7,205 bases of DNA from NCBI GenBank assembly GCA_029071285.1, contig JAIEAS010000221.1, positions 1 to 7,205 of the forward strand, in the 5' to 3' direction. The notes below the pieces were generated by a model. That model was not told the DNA's origin and did no database searches. It worked only from the letters and a program-made list of their open reading frames with translations. The stretch comes from Clostridia bacterium. Its GTDB lineage: Bacteria > Bacillota > Clostridia > Christensenellales > Borkfalkiaceae. The position numbers were made by a program, and so were the translations under genes. Positions 5,701-7,205 of this stretch are shown here, piece by piece; positions within the stretch are counted from its first letter, which is position 1; every line of letters begins with the position of its first letter.

Positions 5701-7205
5701 GGAAGCAATCTCGATAAGGCTTTCAAGCTTTTTATAAGTGAACGCGCTCACGCGCTGGTTGAAGGTATCGAGGAACAGCCCGAGATAGTTTTTAAGGTGC
5801 TTCAGCTCCGCAAGTACGACTTCCGCCGAGCAGAGTACCGCATTCTTAGTGTCGTTTCCGCAAGCGGTTAAATTCACGCCCGAAAACGGCGAGCGGTAAA
5901 CGCCGCCGCACTCCTGCGCCGCCGCCTGCGCGGTTATAAGCATACTCTCGCACTCTTCAAGCCTTTCCTTGGTGAGAGTGTCGTAGAAGGTCGTTTCGAT
6001 ATTCACAAGCTCGGGCGCGCTCTTGTTCTGCAGATAGTAAACTATCGCCTCGTACACCGAAACTCCCAGTCTGCGCTTTTTGTGCAGCGCGTCAAGGGGA
6101 GCTTTTAAGCTTTTGCGCACTTCCTTTATGCGCTCGCCCGCGCCGCCGAATTTTTCGCCGTCGCAGTTTGCGGTCAAAGCCAGAGTGTTTTCGATATTGC
6201 GGATAATTTCGCCCTTGTCCGCAGACTTGCCCGAATGAAGCTCAAGGCAGAACTCGCCTATGCCTATATCGCAAAGACGCTTTTTAACGACCTGCAGCGC
6301 CGCCTGCTTTTCCGCGACGAAAAGAACTCTGCGCCCGTTGTAAAGCGCGTTTGCGATTATGTTCGTAATAGTCTGGCTCTTGCCCGTTCCGGGAGGACCG
6401 TGCAGAACGAAGGTCGTGCCCTTTGAAGATTCCGCAACCGCGGCGTACTGGGTGCTGTCACAGGGCAGAGGCGTTATAACCTCGCAGGGTTCGCTGTCGT
6501 CCTCGCAGACGGCGGCAAGCTTATTGTCTGCAAGCTTGTTGGAGTTTGACAAAAGGCTTGCGATAATGGGATTTTTTCTGTACTCTGAAATATTGTTTTT
6601 AACGTCAGCCCACATTGCGTAGCGAGCGAAAGTAAACTGTGCAAGGTACACGTCCTCGTACACCAGCCAGCCCTTCATATTCGCGGTTTTTGCGCGGAAC
6701 ACGGCAATAATTTCATTGGGATTCAGTCCCTTGCCCTCGAGCCCGCGCACGTCGATTCCGAACTCCTGCTTTAAAAATTCAAGCAGGGTCGTGTTGACTT
6801 CGTATCCGTCGCCGAGCTCTATCGAAATTGCCTGCGACTTGGTTCTTTTAACGTTGACGGGCAAAAGCGCAATCGGCGCAAATTTGTCCTCTCTTTCATT
6901 CGCCCCGCGCCATTTTAAAAATCCGAACGCGAGGTACAGCGTCTTCGCGCCAGTTTCTTCCTCAACCGAACGGGCTTTTCTTATAAGCGAGGTTGCAACT
7001 TCCGTAAGATGCTCCGCGCCCGAATAGGTTCTCAGCTTTCCCGCTTTCATCTCGATTGAAACGAGCTCGCCCAGATTTCTCACGCCCGCGCCGCCGAAAA
7101 AAGCCGCGTCCTTTATCTGCGCGTTGTGCGCGTGCAGAGTGAAATTATCCCTGCCGCCGAGCGCTTCGCAGAACGCGGCGAGGTTTGAGGACAGTATATG
7201 CAGAC
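2788..7205 (-). CDS. Giant DUF4011 / UPF1-like helicase / Vsr-type nuclease / DUF3320 protein, N-terminus outside window
   Basis: Probable nucleic-acid translocase-nuclease of the single-protein DUF4011-helicase-Vsr type, linked to phage defence. The frame stays open from the stop at 2788-2790 to the window edge (at least 1471 codons). The GTG at 7081-7083 is not taken as the start, because 40 further codons read on without a stop and the N-terminal DUF4011 part is missing. Numbering below counts from that GTG. Residues 25-215 match the family region before the ATPase (YLAFGFLKW, FAPIALLPV). Walker A is GPPGTGKS (229-236). A mostly helical insert (about 300-800) follows, then Walker B DEAS (847-850), motif III GDPKQMPP (871-878), motif IV HYRSKHESL (917-925), ENVQGDERD (1037-1045) and motif VI NVAVSRAR (1078-1085). 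A Vsr/MTES_1575-like nuclease fold spans about 1135-1235 (Asp1167; CDGK 1185-1188). A DUF3320-like segment (about 1272-1340) and a similar final segment end the protein. No signal peptide or membrane segment is seen. Confidence 0.9.
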   Translation of the reverse strand, partial: LHILSSNLAAFCEALGGRDNFTLHAHNAQIKDAAFFGGAGVRNLGELVSIEMKAGKLRTYSGAEHLTEVATSLIRKARSVEEETGAKTLYLAFGFLKWRGANEREDKFAPIALLPVNVKRTKSQAISIELGDGYEVNTTLLEFLKQEFGIDVRGLEGKGLNPNEIIAVFRAKTANMKGWLVYEDVYLAQFTFARYAMWADVKNNISEYRKNPIIASLLSNSNKLADNKLAAVCEDDSEPCEVITPLPCDSTQYAAVAESSKGTTFVLHGPPGTGKSQTITNIIANALYNGRRVLFVAEKQAALQVVKKRLCDIGIGEFCLELHSGKSADKGEIIRNIENTLALTANCDGEKFGGAGERIKEVRKSLKAPLDALHKKRRLGVSVYEAIVYYLQNKSAPELVNIETTFYDTLTKERLEECESMLITAQAAAQECGGVYRSPFSGVNLTACGNDTKNAVLCSAEVVLAELKHLKNYLGLFLDTFNQRVSAFTYKKLESLIEIASILKSGELSEFFECDEEEFYKFYNANLRYDSEVRHWLANFRSLPDISKFAPQIESELDNWGENYRSSKILLAVLKRINRCAPKSLKEKDEVEWIKRAYEIEEARSRILTNTNLSSQFLGMGGGIHDRKREEFLRPLYNLHKLCSKVFMDYNADAFNSVCASGEQLKPLINGLISAAVTFNKSCDHFLKITKIDKDDCQDLDLFEFYTGKCSALIDNIDMLPAWCMYKATAKKLNDCGLTFITDAMESGRISGKLILSSFRKNVYRNFIQTNIPADETLSSFSANVQDATAANFSQLLEEFSTLTKEKLRADLISRLPAKETEGPLALELMTFQRSIKGNMRGLNLRNLFSEIPELLRVVAPCLLMSPITVSQYLPPRSDLFDMVIFDEASQMPTCEAVPALARARSAVIVGDPKQMPPTSFFTTSGQDEDNPETDDLESVLDDCLALGIPEKHLIWHYRSKHESLIAFSNITYYSSRLCTFPSPDTLESKVQLKYIEEGTYERGATKCNRLEAEALVNEVIRRLKDERLKNSSIGIVTFSTPQQVYIERLLNKKLISNRLESAAYDREEPLFVKNLENVQGDERDVILFSVCYGPDKYGRISLNFGPLNQLGGWRRLNVAVSRAREEMMVFTSMRYSMIDMSRTTSRGVAGLKAFLEFAEKGRTSISVKSNEIILNKQSIGKFVAEELSAYGYDCRCDVGVSDFKIDVAVVDPKNKHNFILAVLCDGKQEFSVKDRTVMQVQTLKRGNWNVVRLHSLNFFNNPKREIKKIKDYLDKLTSGGLKPALNFKKPYKFAKAEAKAQTPDYILSGENDAEVMRVIKSVVAAEEPISTQFLMKRTLAAYGISKYGVKLESKLRSLIDKCGFESCAMLGNVYYFKADKYSGFDRYRVEEGVSQRAADTDFTPYDVISLIKSILLNKVSVYADELIPAVLKELKARASDKLCSFVSACIDEGVRRGIFIRSVSDKISLS

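Noticed and set aside
7081..7083. GTG as the start codon of the giant helicase
   Set aside because: The frame continues upstream for 40 codons to the window edge with plausible protein sequence and no stop, and the N-terminal part of the DUF4011 region is still missing, so the real start is outside the window.
1..7205. Frameshift, pseudogene, CRISPR array, tRNA or mobile element
   Set aside because: All four frames are intact through their conserved motifs; I saw no regularly spaced repeats, terminal inverted repeats, transposase sequence or tRNA-like cloverleaf.

Overview
The window holds four protein-coding genes and two strong intergenic hairpins, with almost no non-coding space. The dapA-dapB pairing, the YhfW-type Rieske oxidoreductase and the moderate GC content suggest a Bacillota/Clostridia-like bacterium, perhaps an uncultured gut lineage. 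This is an inference from gene content; nothing in the window fixes a lower rank.

Layout. Positions 1-1227 (+ strand) carry the 3' part of dapA and all of dapB, which overlap by 8 nt and encode the first two committed steps of lysine/diaminopimelate synthesis. A hairpin with a T-tract (1241-1276) ends this operon and lies 1 nt beyond the stop of the convergent gene, so it probably serves both strands. Positions 1278-2717 (- strand) encode a 479-residue FAD-dependent oxidoreductase with a C-terminal Rieske [2Fe-2S] domain. A perfect 12-bp GC-rich hairpin (2751-2778) separates it from the gene upstream on the same strand. Positions 2788-7205 (- strand) encode a very large protein, at least 1471 residues and still open at the window edge. 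Its order is DUF4011-type N-terminal region, UPF1-like superfamily 1 helicase split by a long insert, Vsr/MTES_1575-type nuclease fold, then DUF3320-like C-terminal domain.

How they work together. DapA and DapB act in sequence in one pathway. The other two genes have no evident link to lysine synthesis. The giant helicase-nuclease has the architecture of single-protein DUF4011-helicase-Vsr systems that have been linked to anti-phage defence, and it is the most interesting object here. Its nuclease motif departs from the common family pattern (Leu where many members have Glu), and its tail looks like two diverged copies of one small helical domain. No transposase, integrase, tRNA, CRISPR array or second defence gene is visible, so nothing local marks it as part of an island.
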